NCBI GenBank assembly: GCA_035543115.1
Contig: DATKKF010000037.1
Span: 43,084 to 107,083, forward strand
Length of the DNA stretch: 64,000 nt
Direction of reading: 5' to 3'
Source of the DNA: RPRB01 sp035543115
GTDB lineage: Bacteria; Myxococcota; Myxococcia; Myxococcales; Myxococcaceae
Each line of letters begins with the position of its first letter. Position 1 is the first letter of the stretch. This document shows, in pieces, positions 1 through 9,644 of the stretch. The notes below the pieces were generated by a model, which was not told the DNA's origin, did no database searches, and saw nothing but the letters and a program-made list of their open reading frames with translations. The translations under genes and the position numbers were made by a program.

Positions 1-1722
1 TCCGTTCACGTGGATGTCGTCCACCGCGATGTAGCTCGAGTACTGGTCGGAGATGCACGAGGCCCGCCGGGTGAACTCGGCCGCGTCCTCCTGGGTCCAC
101 CAGTCCTTGAGGTTGCCCTGGGCATCGAACTGGCGCCCCTCGTCGTCGAAGCCGTGGGTCAGCTCGTGCCCGATGGTGCCGCCGGTGTTCCCGTAGCCCG
201 GCGCCGCGTCCATCTTCGGATCGAAGAGCGGCGGCTGGAGGACGGCGGCCGGGAAGTTCATGTCGTTCATCGTGGGGCTGTAGTAGGCGTTCACCGTCTG
301 CGGCGTGATGTCCCATTCGCCGTGGTCCACCGGCTTGCCGATGCGGGCCAGCTGCCGCGCACTCTCGAAGCGCAGTGACCGGCCGACGTTCCCGTGGAAG
401 TCGTCGCGCGCGAGCCGGATGGACGCGTAGTCGCGCCACCGGTCCGGGTAGCCGATCTTGTTGGCCATCGCCGCCATCTTCTCCAGTGCACGCGCCCGCG
501 TCGGCGGGGACATCCAGTCCAGCGTCCTGAGGTCGTCCTCCATCTCCCGTTCGATGAGCCGCACCATCTCCACGGCCTTCTGCTTGAGCTCGGGCGAGAA
601 GTTCTTCTGGACGAACTGCTGTCCGAGCGCTTCGCCAAGGTCGCGGTCAACCCAGCGGACGCAGCGCTTCCAGCGCGGAGCCAGCTCCTCGGTTCCCCGG
701 AGGTACTTGCTGTTGAAGGCGAAGTCTTCCTCGACGAAGGCCCGGGAGAGGTCGCGGGCCTGCGAGTTCACGAGGTGCCAGCGGAGGTACCGCTTCCAGT
801 CGGCGAGCGGCCGCTTCTTCAGCTCGGCGTTCAGCGCCTCGACGAACTTCGGCTGGCTCACGTTGAGCACCTGCGTGCCGGGGACGCCCGCCGCCGCGAG
901 GTAGGTCTTCCAGTCGAACGCCGGGGACAGCTTTCCGAGCTCCTCCACCCGCATCCGGTGAAAGACCTTGTACGGGTCCCGGCGCTCGACGCGGGTGAGG
1001 CTCGCCCGCGCCAGCGCGGTCTCCATGTCCATCACCAGCGCCGCGGTGCGCTTCGCCCCGCCGGCGTCGTCCCCGAGCAGCTGGAGGAGCTTCACCACGT
1101 GTTCGCGGTACCGCTCGCGCAGCTCCTTCGACTTCGCGTCCTGGTCCAGGTAGTCGTCCCGGTCGGGGAGCCCGAGCCCGCCGGCGTAGACCGCAGCGAT
1201 GAACTGCGTCGCGTCCGAGGCGTCCTGCTCCGAGCCGAACCCGAAGAGGAGCTCTCCGGTCGCGCTGGACAGGTGCTGCTCGGCGAGCCACGCCGCCAGC
1301 CCCCGTTGGTCCATCACCCGGGCGAGCGCCCCGAGTGCCGGCTGGAGCGGCTTGCTCCCCAGCGCCTCTACCCGGCCCTCGTCCATGCACGCCGCGAAGT
1401 AGTCGCCGGTCTGGGCCTGGACCGGGCTGCGTTCCGTCGACGGGTCCGCGGAGGTCTGGAGCAGACCCCAGAGGTGCTGCTGGATTTCCTGCTGGAGCTT
1501 TCCGTACACGCTCCACACCGACTGGTCCGGCGGGATGGGGTTGAGCTTCTGCCAGCCACCGCAGGAGAACGCGTACAGGTCCACGCACGGGTCCACGGTC
1601 CGGTCCATGAAGCGCGGTTCCAGCCCCGGCGTGTAGGGGAGCGTCGCGAGTGGAGCCTCGCGTCTCGACGGCTCCGCCGCGAGCGCGCCGAGGAAGAGAA
1701 CAGAGAGAAGAAGACGTGGCAT
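1..1722 (-). CDS. M13 family metallopeptidase, C-terminus cut by window edge
   Basis: Zinc metallo-endopeptidase of the neprilysin/PepO family, probably exported. The 574 visible residues start at an ATG followed by a hydrophobic signal-like segment (MPRLLLSVLFLGALAA). Near residue 37 comes the family N-terminal hallmark DPCVDLYAFSCGGW, and near residue 517 the zinc-binding HELTH within GTIGHELTHGFDDEG. Family members are about 670-700 residues, so roughly the last 110, including the third zinc ligand and the substrate-binding NAYY partner region, lie beyond base 1. NAYYSPTMNDMNFPA is visible upstream of HELTH, as expected. It is transcribed out of the window, divergent from the following genes. 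The peptide substrate cannot be inferred. Confidence 0.95.
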   Translation of the reverse strand, partial: MPRLLLSVLFLGALAAEPSRREAPLATLPYTPGLEPRFMDRTVDPCVDLYAFSCGGWQKLNPIPPDQSVWSVYGKLQQEIQQHLWGLLQTSADPSTERSPVQAQTGDYFAACMDEGRVEALGSKPLQPALGALARVMDQRGLAAWLAEQHLSSATGELLFGFGSEQDASDATQFIAAVYAGGLGLPDRDDYLDQDAKSKELRERYREHVVKLLQLLGDDAGGAKRTAALVMDMETALARASLTRVERRDPYKVFHRMRVEELGKLSPAFDWKTYLAAAGVPGTQVLNVSQPKFVEALNAELKKRPLADWKRYLRWHLVNSQARDLSRAFVEEDFAFNSKYLRGTEELAPRWKRCVRWVDRDLGEALGQQFVQKNFSPELKQKAVEMVRLIEREMEDDLRTLDWMSPPTRARALEKMAAMANKIGYPDRWRDYASIRLARDDFHGNVGRSLRFESARQLARIGKPVDHGEWDITPQTVNAYYSPTMNDMNFPAAVLQPPLFDPKMDAAPGYGNTGGTIGHELTHGFDDEGRQFDAQGNLKDWWTQEDAAEFTRRASCISDQYSSYIAVDDIHVNG

Positions 1723-2001
1723 CGGTGTCCTGGCCTGAGGAGGAGGCGGGACCGTAGCCAAGCCTCCCTACCCGCCGACACCGGGGATGCAGCGAGCGGA
1801 CCAGCACGTGTTCGCCGACCTGACCTGAACATCCGTCCAGCATTCTGGAAGGCTGGTCTCGAACCGCGGATGCCGTCGCCGTCGCTCGCCCGAGGGAGAG
1901 GCGCTGGCATGCCCGCTGCTCGGGGCCGGTGGCGTGCGGTCCGCTTCGACGGGCCGACTCCCGGGCCATTCCGGTCCGGTGCGAAGGCGTGGAGGTGGAA
2001 G

Positions 2002-2232
2002 GTGCTGACGACAGGAAAGCGGCTGGCGGTGTTCTCCATCCGCGAGGGGAAGGGTGGAACGGTGTGGGTCCGGGCCGGCTCGGCGTTCGTGAACCGCGAT
2101 GGCTCCCTGAACGTGCTCCTCGACGTGCTGCCGCTCGACGGCAAGCTGCACGTGCGGGAGGCGGGCGACCGCCGAGAGGCTCCCGAGACGGCGGCCGAGC
2201 CCAAGCTGGCGGCGGTGGGAGGTGCCCCGTGA
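2002..2232 (+). CDS. Small conserved hypothetical protein
   Basis: A 76-residue cytosolic protein without signal peptide or membrane segment. The core reads VFSIREGKGGTVWVRAGSAF followed by NRDGSLNVLLDVLPLDGKL, a pattern I associate with short conserved proteins of unknown function in delta-proteobacteria and myxobacteria (aromatic/VRxG strand, NxDGS turn, LDxLPLxGxL strand, then a variable tail). The frame is open far upstream, so the start is chosen by the ribosome-binding site: GGAGG at 1991-1995, six bases before GTG 2002. Its TGA overlaps the GTG start of the next gene (GTGA), so the two are probably translationally coupled. No function can be assigned. Confidence 0.7.
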   Translation: MLTTGKRLAVFSIREGKGGTVWVRAGSAFVNRDGSLNVLLDVLPLDGKLHVREAGDRREAPETAAEPKLAAVGGAP

Positions 2233-2624
2233 AGGCGCGCGGACTGGTGCTCGCCGCGGTGCTCTCGGCAGCCTGGGCGCAGGCCGCCCCGGTGCCGCCT
2301 GGCTCGGCCACGGCCGGGAAGGCCAAGCGGGCCGTCGGGATGAAGGTGCTGAACCTGAACACCGCCACCCTGGACCAGCTCGACGCGCTCCCGGGCATCA
2401 GCCCGAAGGTCGCCGCGGCCGTGGTGGCGGAGCGCGCCACGCGCCCCTTCAGCCGGCCAGAGGATGTGATGCGGGTCCGGGGCGTCAGCAGGAAGCGCTT
2501 CGAGCGGCTCCGGCAACATCTGACCGTGACCGGCCCGACCAGCTTCGTCCCCGCCTCGGGGCGGCCGACGTCCGGGAGTCCGCAGGCCCGGGCGCGCCAG
2601 CGTCCGGCGGGCACCCACCCCTGA
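2229..2624 (+). CDS. ComEA-like helix-hairpin-helix protein, exported
   Basis: A 131-residue protein with an N-terminal signal-like segment (MKARGLVLAAVLSAAWAQAA) and a ComEA/T2SK-type helix-hairpin-helix pair at about residues 38-98: LNLNTATLDQLDALPGISPK and then FSRPEDVMRVRGVSRKRF. Such domains bind DNA without sequence specificity; in ComEA they receive DNA during natural transformation. Short stand-alone HhH proteins of this kind are common and need not be competence proteins. The start is GTG 2229, overlapping the stop of the previous gene, with GGGAGGTG just upstream. The Arg/Pro/Ser-rich tail of about 30 residues looks disordered. No comEC or comF is seen nearby, so a competence role is only a possibility. 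Confidence 0.82.
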   Translation: MKARGLVLAAVLSAAWAQAAPVPPGSATAGKAKRAVGMKVLNLNTATLDQLDALPGISPKVAAAVVAERATRPFSRPEDVMRVRGVSRKRFERLRQHLTVTGPTSFVPASGRPTSGSPQARARQRPAGTHP

Positions 2625-2845
2625 GCCACGGCGGCGCCTCCGGCACGGCCCGGGAGCGCCCTGCCAGCGGCGCCCAGTGAACCGCTCGTCTTCTGGGCGC
2701 GGTCAGCGGCTGGCAGCCCGGCCGGCCGCACCACTTCCCAGGACACCCCACCACAAGCCATGCTCTGGAGGGTCCATCCAGGAAGGACGGAGCGGGGTCC
2801 GGGGTTGTCGACCGGCTCCCTCGCTCGGCACCCTCCGAATCTGCC

Positions 2846-5800
2846 GTGAATCTGCTGCACTCCGCTCCGGAGCCCGACTCCGCCCCCAACCCGTCGCCGG
2901 AGGCAGCGGCGGGCGCGACCGTCGACCGTTTCCTGCTGTCCGTCCGGCGCCGCCAGGCACGCGCCGTGGGGCTCGAGTCGCTCCTTCTCGCCGCGGCCAG
3001 CCTGGGCTACGGGGCGGCGGTGGGGGGGCTCTTGGCCGGGGCCTGGCCGCGCGGGGTTCGCTGGGTCCTCGCGGCCGCAGTGGTCGCGGCCGTGGCGCTG
3101 GTGGCCGAGCGCATGTGGCGCCACTGGACGCGCTCGGCGGGGAATCCGTTCCGCACCGCGCGCCTCGTGGCCGCCCGGATGCCGGGCGTGTCGCTCGACC
3201 TGCTCGCGGTGCTCGAGCTCCGCCGGGCCATGGCGCACGACCCGTCCTTCTCCACCGAGCTCGCGCTCGCCCACCTCCGGGCGGTGGACGCACGGACGGC
3301 CCAGCTCGACGCGCAGGCCGTGGTCGACCGCGCAGCGACGCGCCGGGCCGGCCTCGTCGCGCTCGGCGCGCTCGCGGCGCTGGCGCTCGTCTCCGGGGTC
3401 TGGCCGGACCGCATGCGGGCTCTGGTGCTCGCGCTGAGGCCCGCCGCGGCATCCGGCGGCCAGAGCGCACGCGAGCCCATCACCGGCGAGCTCGAGCTGC
3501 TCTACCAGTATCCGGCCTACACCGGGCTCGCGCCCCGGACCGTCACCAGCACCGGCGACCTCGCCGGACCGAAGGGGACGGTGGTCCAGCTCCGCACCCG
3601 CGCGGACCGCACCGTCAACGGGGCCGAACTCGTTCTCGGCGGCGGCGCGGTGGTGCCCCTCCGCGTCGAGCACGGCCGGGACCTGAGCGGCAGCCTGGTG
3701 CTCCAGGCCACCGGCACCTACGCCATCGTCTTCACCGGACGGAACGGACGTGAGATGGCCCGTGGCCCGGAGTTCCCGCTCACCGTCGACCCGGACGCTC
3801 CGCCCCAGGTCTCGGTCCTCTTGCCGGGGTCCGAGCTGGAGGTCGACCCCGAGCAGGAGGTGCTGCTCCGCTGGGAGGCCTCGGACGACTACGGGCTCTC
3901 GGACGTGGCCCTGGTGTGGACGGGCCCCGACGGCCAGAGCCATCGCCAGAAGCTCGCCCACGACGACGGCAGGAAGAGCTCCGGCCAGTACCGCTGGCCG
4001 CTCTCCGCCCTGAAGCTCGCCGCCGGGGACCGGGTGACGTACGCGGTCGAGGCGCTGGACAACGACGCGGTGGACGGCCCCCAGAAGGGCACCAGCCGCC
4101 AGCAGACGCTGGTGGTCTACAGCGCCGCCGAGCACCGCCGCGAGGCGCTCCGGCGGGCCGCCGAGCTCTGGGAGCGGCTCCTCGCGCACCTCGCCACGCG
4201 CATGGAGGGGCCGGACCGCGACGGCCGGAAGTCCGAGGACAAGGTCCGCGCGCAGGAGCCGGTGGACACCTCGGGGCTGGCGCTCGCCGGCGACATCGTG
4301 AGCACCGGCCGGGCGCTGGCCCGTGAGCGCGACCGCAACGAGGCGCTGGTGGCGGCGCTGGAGCACGTGGGCCGCGACGTGGCAGCGCGCGTCCGGGCGA
4401 CGGCCGACTCCCGCAAGCTCTGGCTGCGACTCGCTGGCCGCCGCACCGAGCTTGACATGGACGGGCGACTCTCGCGGGTGGCCCAGGAGGAGATCTCCGC
4501 GCTGGAGAAGGACGCGCTGTATCTCGAGTCGCTGCTCGACCAGCAGCGGCTGGAGGAGCTGCGCGAGCTGGCCGCCCAGATGGCGCGCGAGCAGCGCGAG
4601 CTGGCGAAGCTCATCGAGCAGTTCCAGAGCACCCGCGATCCGGGGCTTCAGGAAAAGATCCTCCGCCAGGTCTCCGCGCTCCGGAAGCGCGTGGAGGAGC
4701 TGGCCCGGCGGATGGCCGAGCTCCAGAAGAGCATCCGGGACGAGCACTACAACCTCGAGGCGCTGAGGGAGATGGCCCACCAGCAGGACATGCAGGGTGG
4801 CCTGGACGACATCGAGAAGCTCCTCAAGGAGGGCAAGACCGAGGAGGCCCTGCAGCGGCTCCAGCAGCTCCAGGCCCAGATGAGCGAGCTGCAGAAGCGC
4901 CTCGACGACGACGCCGAGAGCATGGGCAGCCGCATCAACCCGGAGCTGGTGAAGCGCTACCGCGAGTTCAGCGAGGCGCTCAAGTCCACCACCGAGGAGC
5001 AGCGGCAGCTCGCCGAGCAGACCCGTCAGGTGCGCGACCGGTACCGCGAGCAGATGCGCCAGCGGATGAAGCAGGCGGCGGCCGGGCTCAAGGAGACGCT
5101 CCAGAAGAAGGCGGAGCAAGTGGCGCAGGACTACCAGCGGGTGGGCCCCAACGACCTGAGCCCGCGGGCAGACCTCCCGCTCGAGCAGGCGAAGTCCGAG
5201 CTGGAGAACCTCAAGTCCGCGTTGAAGTCCGAGGACTTCGACCTCGCGGCCGAGGCGGCGCAGCGGGCGGTGCGCCAGTCCGAGGAGCTCTCACGCGCCG
5301 GCGAGCAGCAGCGCGCGCTGGACGAGGCGTACCAGAACCCTCCCGACGTGCGCGAGAAGTCACGGAAGCTCGCCCAGCGCCTGGAGAAGGATGCGGAGAC
5401 CGTGCGTGACATCCGGAAGAAGCTCGACCAGCTCTTCCCCCCCCTCTCCTCCCAGCTGGGCCAGGCCGACCGGCAGAAGCTCCAGGAGCTCTCGCAGGGG
5501 CAGCGGAAGCTCGGGCAGCGAGCGCAGGACCTCCAGCAGAAGATGCGCCAGCTCGAGCAGATGGCGCCGCTCTTCGGAGAGCAGGGCGAGGAGGCGCTGC
5601 AGCAGATCTCCGACCGCATGGCCGGGGCCACCGAGCGGCTGGAGGGCAAGGACCCGCAGCGGGGCTACGGCGAGCAGAAGGCGGCGCTGGACTCGCTGGA
5701 GCAGCTGCAGCAGTCCATGCAGCAGAGCCAGCGGGGCGGCGGCAAGGGCGGCCTGCCGCTCCCGCTGCTCGCGGGCGGCGAGCAGGAGGGCGGCAACGAG

Positions 5801-5950
5801 CTCAGCCGGCAGAAGGTCGAGGTCCCCGACGCCGACCCCAACGGCGCTCCACGCGAGTTCCGCAAGGATCTGCTGGACGCGATGAAGCAGGGCACGCCCG
5901 AGCGCTACCGGGACCAGGTGAAGCAGTACTACGAGGAGCTGGTGAAGTGA
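2846..5950 (+). CDS. DUF4175-type large membrane-anchored coiled-coil protein
   Basis: A 1034-residue protein. Residues about 45-95 form two hydrophobic helices (SLLLAAASLGYGAAVGGLL and VRWVLAAAVVAAVALVAER), with a third near 175-190. A beta-rich region at about 200-430 (for example VLLRWEASDDYGLSDVALVW) resembles the Ig-like middle of DUF4175 proteins. From about 430 to 1000 the sequence is almost continuous Glu/Gln/Arg/Leu coiled coil. In this family the gene sits beside moxR, DUF58 and BatA-like genes, as here, so it is probably an envelope scaffold working with the MoxR ATPase; that role is inference. The GTG start at 2846 lies after a 220-bp gap. Its stop overlaps the next start (GTGAAGTGAGG), implying coupling. 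The antisense strand is open for long stretches only because of codon bias. Confidence 0.85.
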   Translation: MNLLHSAPEPDSAPNPSPEAAAGATVDRFLLSVRRRQARAVGLESLLLAAASLGYGAAVGGLLAGAWPRGVRWVLAAAVVAAVALVAERMWRHWTRSAGNPFRTARLVAARMPGVSLDLLAVLELRRAMAHDPSFSTELALAHLRAVDARTAQLDAQAVVDRAATRRAGLVALGALAALALVSGVWPDRMRALVLALRPAAASGGQSAREPITGELELLYQYPAYTGLAPRTVTSTGDLAGPKGTVVQLRTRADRTVNGAELVLGGGAVVPLRVEHGRDLSGSLVLQATGTYAIVFTGRNGREMARGPEFPLTVDPDAPPQVSVLLPGSELEVDPEQEVLLRWEASDDYGLSDVALVWTGPDGQSHRQKLAHDDGRKSSGQYRWPLSALKLAAGDRVTYAVEALDNDAVDGPQKGTSRQQTLVVYSAAEHRREALRRAAELWERLLAHLATRMEGPDRDGRKSEDKVRAQEPVDTSGLALAGDIVSTGRALARERDRNEALVAALEHVGRDVAARVRATADSRKLWLRLAGRRTELDMDGRLSRVAQEEISALEKDALYLESLLDQQRLEELRELAAQMAREQRELAKLIEQFQSTRDPGLQEKILRQVSALRKRVEELARRMAELQKSIRDEHYNLEALREMAHQQDMQGGLDDIEKLLKEGKTEEALQRLQQLQAQMSELQKRLDDDAESMGSRINPELVKRYREFSEALKSTTEEQRQLAEQTRQVRDRYREQMRQRMKQAAAGLKETLQKKAEQVAQDYQRVGPNDLSPRADLPLEQAKSELENLKSALKSEDFDLAAEAAQRAVRQSEELSRAGEQQRALDEAYQNPPDVREKSRKLAQRLEKDAETVRDIRKKLDQLFPPLSSQLGQADRQKLQELSQGQRKLGQRAQDLQQKMRQLEQMAPLFGEQGEEALQQISDRMAGATERLEGKDPQRGYGEQKAALDSLEQLQQSMQQSQRGGGKGGLPLPLLAGGEQEGGNELSRQKVEVPDADPNGAPREFRKDLLDAMKQGTPERYRDQVKQYYEELVK

Positions 5951-7698
5951 GGCGCGCCGCCGCCACCGTCCTCCTCCTCCTCCTCCTCCTCGCCGGGGTG
6001 GCGTGGGGCGCGCCGGCGGAAGTCCGCGCCCGGGTGCGCGCGCTGGAGGAGCTCCTGGACGAGGAGGACTACGTCGCCGCGCGCGCCGAGCTGGAGCGTC
6101 TCAGACAAGGGCACGAGCAGAACGAGTCGTTCGACTTCTTCGCCGGGCGGGTGGCCTTCGGCGAGGGACGCTACGCGGACGCGGTCTCGGCGCTCGAGCT
6201 GGCCGGAGTGGAGGACCGTCCCGGCAGCTACCTCCGGCTCGCCCGCGACACGCTGGCCATCACCCGCGACCACGAGCGGGCGGAGAGCGAGCACTTCCTG
6301 TTCCTGTACCCCAAGGGCAAGGACGCGGTGCTCGCCCCCTACGCGCTCGAGGCGCTCGAGGCGCAGCGAGCGGCGCTGGAGAAGGACCTGGGGCACGCTC
6401 CGCCGGGCAAGGTGCGGGTCGAGGTGGTGAGCGACGCCTCGGAGCTCGCCCGGGTCTCCACGCTCTCGCAGAAGGAGATCGACCAGACAGGCACCATCGC
6501 CATCTGCAAGTTCAACAAGCTGATGGTGACCTCGCCCAAGGCGTTGCTGCGCGGCTACGACTGGCTGGACACGCTGGCCCACGAGTACACGCACCTGGTC
6601 GTCACCCAGACCGGGCACAACTCGGTGCCCATCTGGCTGCAGGAGGCGCTGGCCAAGTACCTCGAGTCGCGCTGGCGCGGGCCCGCGGGCAGGGCGCTCC
6701 CGCCATCCTCGCGCACCCTGCTCAACGAGCGGGTGCAGAAGAACGACCTCATCCCCTTCTCCAAGATGCACCCCTCGATGGCCAAGCTCCCCACCTGGAA
6801 GGACGCGGCCACCGCCTTTGCCGAGGTGTTCTTCGCCGCCGAGTACCTCCACAAGGAGCATGGGATGCGGTCGCTCCGGACCATCGTCGAGGCGATGGGC
6901 GCAGGCGCCACCGACCAGCAGGCGGTGGAGAAGGCCACCGGACGGCCGTTCCCCGCCTTCGAAAAGGGCTGGATGACCTACCTCCGGGCACAGCCCGCAC
7001 CGGCGACCCGGGCTCCGGCCACCGCCGAGCGGCCGATCCTCAAGGGAAAGAACACCCCGCCGGACGAGGGCAAGAAAGGCCGGGAGATCTCCTTCGGCGA
7101 TTTCGACGAGGTGGAGAACCCGGCCGCACGGCGCTGGGCGCACCTCGGCGAGCTGTTCCGCGAGCGTGGGCGCTTCCTGGCCGCCGCCGAGGAGTACGGG
7201 AAGGCGCATTCCCTGGTGGGCAATGCCTACGAGACCATCTCCAACAAGTACGCGCTGGCACTCATGGCGGTGAAGCGGCTGGACGAGGCGGAGAAGGTGC
7301 TGCTCGGTTCGCTCGAGGCACATCCCGGCTTCGCCTCGACGGAGGTCCACCTCGGCCGCATCTACCTGAGCCGGGGGCAGTGGGCAGAGGCGCGTGGCGC
7401 GTACCGGGCCGCGCTGGCCCAGGACCCGTTCGACCCGGAGATTCACCTCGCGCTGCTCAAGTGCGCCGAGTCGCTCGGGGACGCCGGGCTCGCCGACCGC
7501 GCCCGGAACGCCTCTTCCGTCCTGACCGGGGTCCCCGCCGAGCACCTGTCCGAGCTGCTGGCCCGGCTGCCAGGTCCGCAGTCCGACCCGTCCGACGTCG
7601 CGCTGCCGCGCGGCCCCGCCGAGCCTCCCCGCCCGCCCCGGCCGGCCCCCAAGAAGGCCGCCAAAGCGTCCGAACCCACGGCCTCCGAACGGCTATGA
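5947..7698 (+). CDS. Peptidase MA-like gluzincin with C-terminal TPR region
   Basis: A 583-residue probably exported protein. The signal peptide contains seven consecutive Leu residues encoded by a perfect CTC repeat, then AGVAWGAPA. The zinc-protease signature HEYTHLV is at residues 212-218 and the likely third ligand lies in PIWLQEALAKYLESRW about 20 residues later, the layout of the peptidase-MA/gluzincin family. Residues about 380-520 are TPR-like helical repeats (RFLAAAEEYGKAHSLVGNAY and following), and the tail is Pro/Lys rich. The start overlaps the upstream stop and its own stop overlaps the MoxR start (ATGA), so it is part of one translationally coupled unit. It may cleave or remodel an envelope partner assembled by the MoxR/BatA proteins; that is inference. 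Confidence 0.85.
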   Translation: MRRAAATVLLLLLLLAGVAWGAPAEVRARVRALEELLDEEDYVAARAELERLRQGHEQNESFDFFAGRVAFGEGRYADAVSALELAGVEDRPGSYLRLARDTLAITRDHERAESEHFLFLYPKGKDAVLAPYALEALEAQRAALEKDLGHAPPGKVRVEVVSDASELARVSTLSQKEIDQTGTIAICKFNKLMVTSPKALLRGYDWLDTLAHEYTHLVVTQTGHNSVPIWLQEALAKYLESRWRGPAGRALPPSSRTLLNERVQKNDLIPFSKMHPSMAKLPTWKDAATAFAEVFFAAEYLHKEHGMRSLRTIVEAMGAGATDQQAVEKATGRPFPAFEKGWMTYLRAQPAPATRAPATAERPILKGKNTPPDEGKKGREISFGDFDEVENPAARRWAHLGELFRERGRFLAAAEEYGKAHSLVGNAYETISNKYALALMAVKRLDEAEKVLLGSLEAHPGFASTEVHLGRIYLSRGQWAEARGAYRAALAQDPFDPEIHLALLKCAESLGDAGLADRARNASSVLTGVPAEHLSELLARLPGPQSDPSDVALPRGPAEPPRPPRPAPKKAAKASEPTASERL

Positions 7699-8723
7699 CC
7701 TCTCCCATGTCCTCGTCCCCCCTGACTGCCGTGGAGCCCGGCGCCGACCTGCGCGCGGTGGAGGCGCTCGCCCGGGCGCGGGCGGCCATCGTCGAGCAGA
7801 TCGAGAAGCGGGTGGTCGGTCAGCGGGAGGTGGTCGAGCACCTCCTCATCGCGCTCTTCTCCCGCGGGCACTGCCTCTTCGTGGGTGTGCCGGGCCTGGC
7901 CAAGACGCTGCTCATCTCCACCCTGGCCGAGGTGCTGAACCTCACCTTCAACCGTGTGCAGTTCACCCCGGACCTGATGCCCTCGGACATCACCGGGACG
8001 GACATCCTGGAGGAGGACCGGGCCACCGGCCACCGCGACTTCCGCTTCGTCCGCGGCCCGCTGTTCGCCAACATCATCCTCGCCGACGAGGTGAACCGGA
8101 CGCCGCCCAAGACCCAGGCGGCGCTGCTCCAGGCGATGCAGGAGTACCGGGTGACGGCGGGCGGCGAGACCTACCCTCTGGACCTGCCCTTCCTCGTCTT
8201 CGCCACCCAGAACCCCATCGAGCAGGAGGGCACGTACCCCTTGCCCGAGGCGCAGCTCGATCGGTTCATGTTCCTGGTCGACGTGGGGTACCCCACCGCC
8301 GAGGAGGAATTCCAGATCGTCAAGAGCACCACCTCGGGCACGACCCCGCGGCTGACCAAGGTGCTCTCGCCGGAGCAGATCCTCGCCCTCCAGGAGCTGG
8401 TCCGCCGCGTCCCGGTGCCGGACCACGTGGTGCGCTACGCGGTGGAGCTGGTGCGCCAGACCCGGCCGAAGGAGCCCGGCGCCCCCGAGCTGGTCCGCAA
8501 GCACGTGAACTGGGGGGCGGGTCCTCGGGCGAGCCAGTACCTGGTGGTGGCGGCGAAGGCCCGGGCGGTGCTCCAGGGCAGGTTCGCAGCGACGGTCGAG
8601 GACGTGCGCGCGCTGGCCCTCCCGGTGCTACGCCACCGCGTGCTCCCCAACTTCGCCGCCGAGAGCGAGGGCATCACCAGCTCGCGCATCGTCCAGCAGC
8701 TGCTGGAGCTGGTGAAGGGCTAG
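7695..8723 (+). CDS. MoxR-family AAA+ ATPase
   Basis: A 342-residue AAA+ ATPase of the MoxR type. Walker A is VGVPGLAKT near residue 62, Walker B is IILADEVNR near 126, and sensor 1 lies in FATQNPIEQEGTYPLPEAQ. The MoxR-specific linker DLMPSDITGTDIL is also present. MoxR proteins are chaperone-like ATPases acting with von Willebrand A-domain partners to mature enzymes or envelope complexes. Here the DUF58 gene follows and the BatA-like gene after it, the classical partner set. The ATG start overlaps the previous stop by four bases (ATGA). I see no direct regulator in the cluster, and the client is unknown. Confidence 0.96.
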   Translation: MTSPMSSSPLTAVEPGADLRAVEALARARAAIVEQIEKRVVGQREVVEHLLIALFSRGHCLFVGVPGLAKTLLISTLAEVLNLTFNRVQFTPDLMPSDITGTDILEEDRATGHRDFRFVRGPLFANIILADEVNRTPPKTQAALLQAMQEYRVTAGGETYPLDLPFLVFATQNPIEQEGTYPLPEAQLDRFMFLVDVGYPTAEEEFQIVKSTTSGTTPRLTKVLSPEQILALQELVRRVPVPDHVVRYAVELVRQTRPKEPGAPELVRKHVNWGAGPRASQYLVVAAKARAVLQGRFAATVEDVRALALPVLRHRVLPNFAAESEGITSSRIVQQLLELVKG

Positions 8724-8759
8724 GTCCATGCCCTGCAGGCTCCTCGTGGGGGCGTTCCG

Positions 8760-9640
<881 letters not shown>

Positions 9641-9644
<4 letters not shown>

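Noticed and set aside
1723..2001. Coding region or RNA gene in the gap before the small conserved protein
   Set aside because: Only weak 5-bp stems were seen; no tRNA fold or convincing promoter.
647..5119. Very long open frame on the minus strand opposite the M13, ComEA-like and DUF4175 genes
   Set aside because: Its translation is Leu/Arg/Pro/Ala repeats, the antisense image of a Glu/Gln/Arg coiled coil in GC-rich codons; no motif, start or ribosome site supports it.
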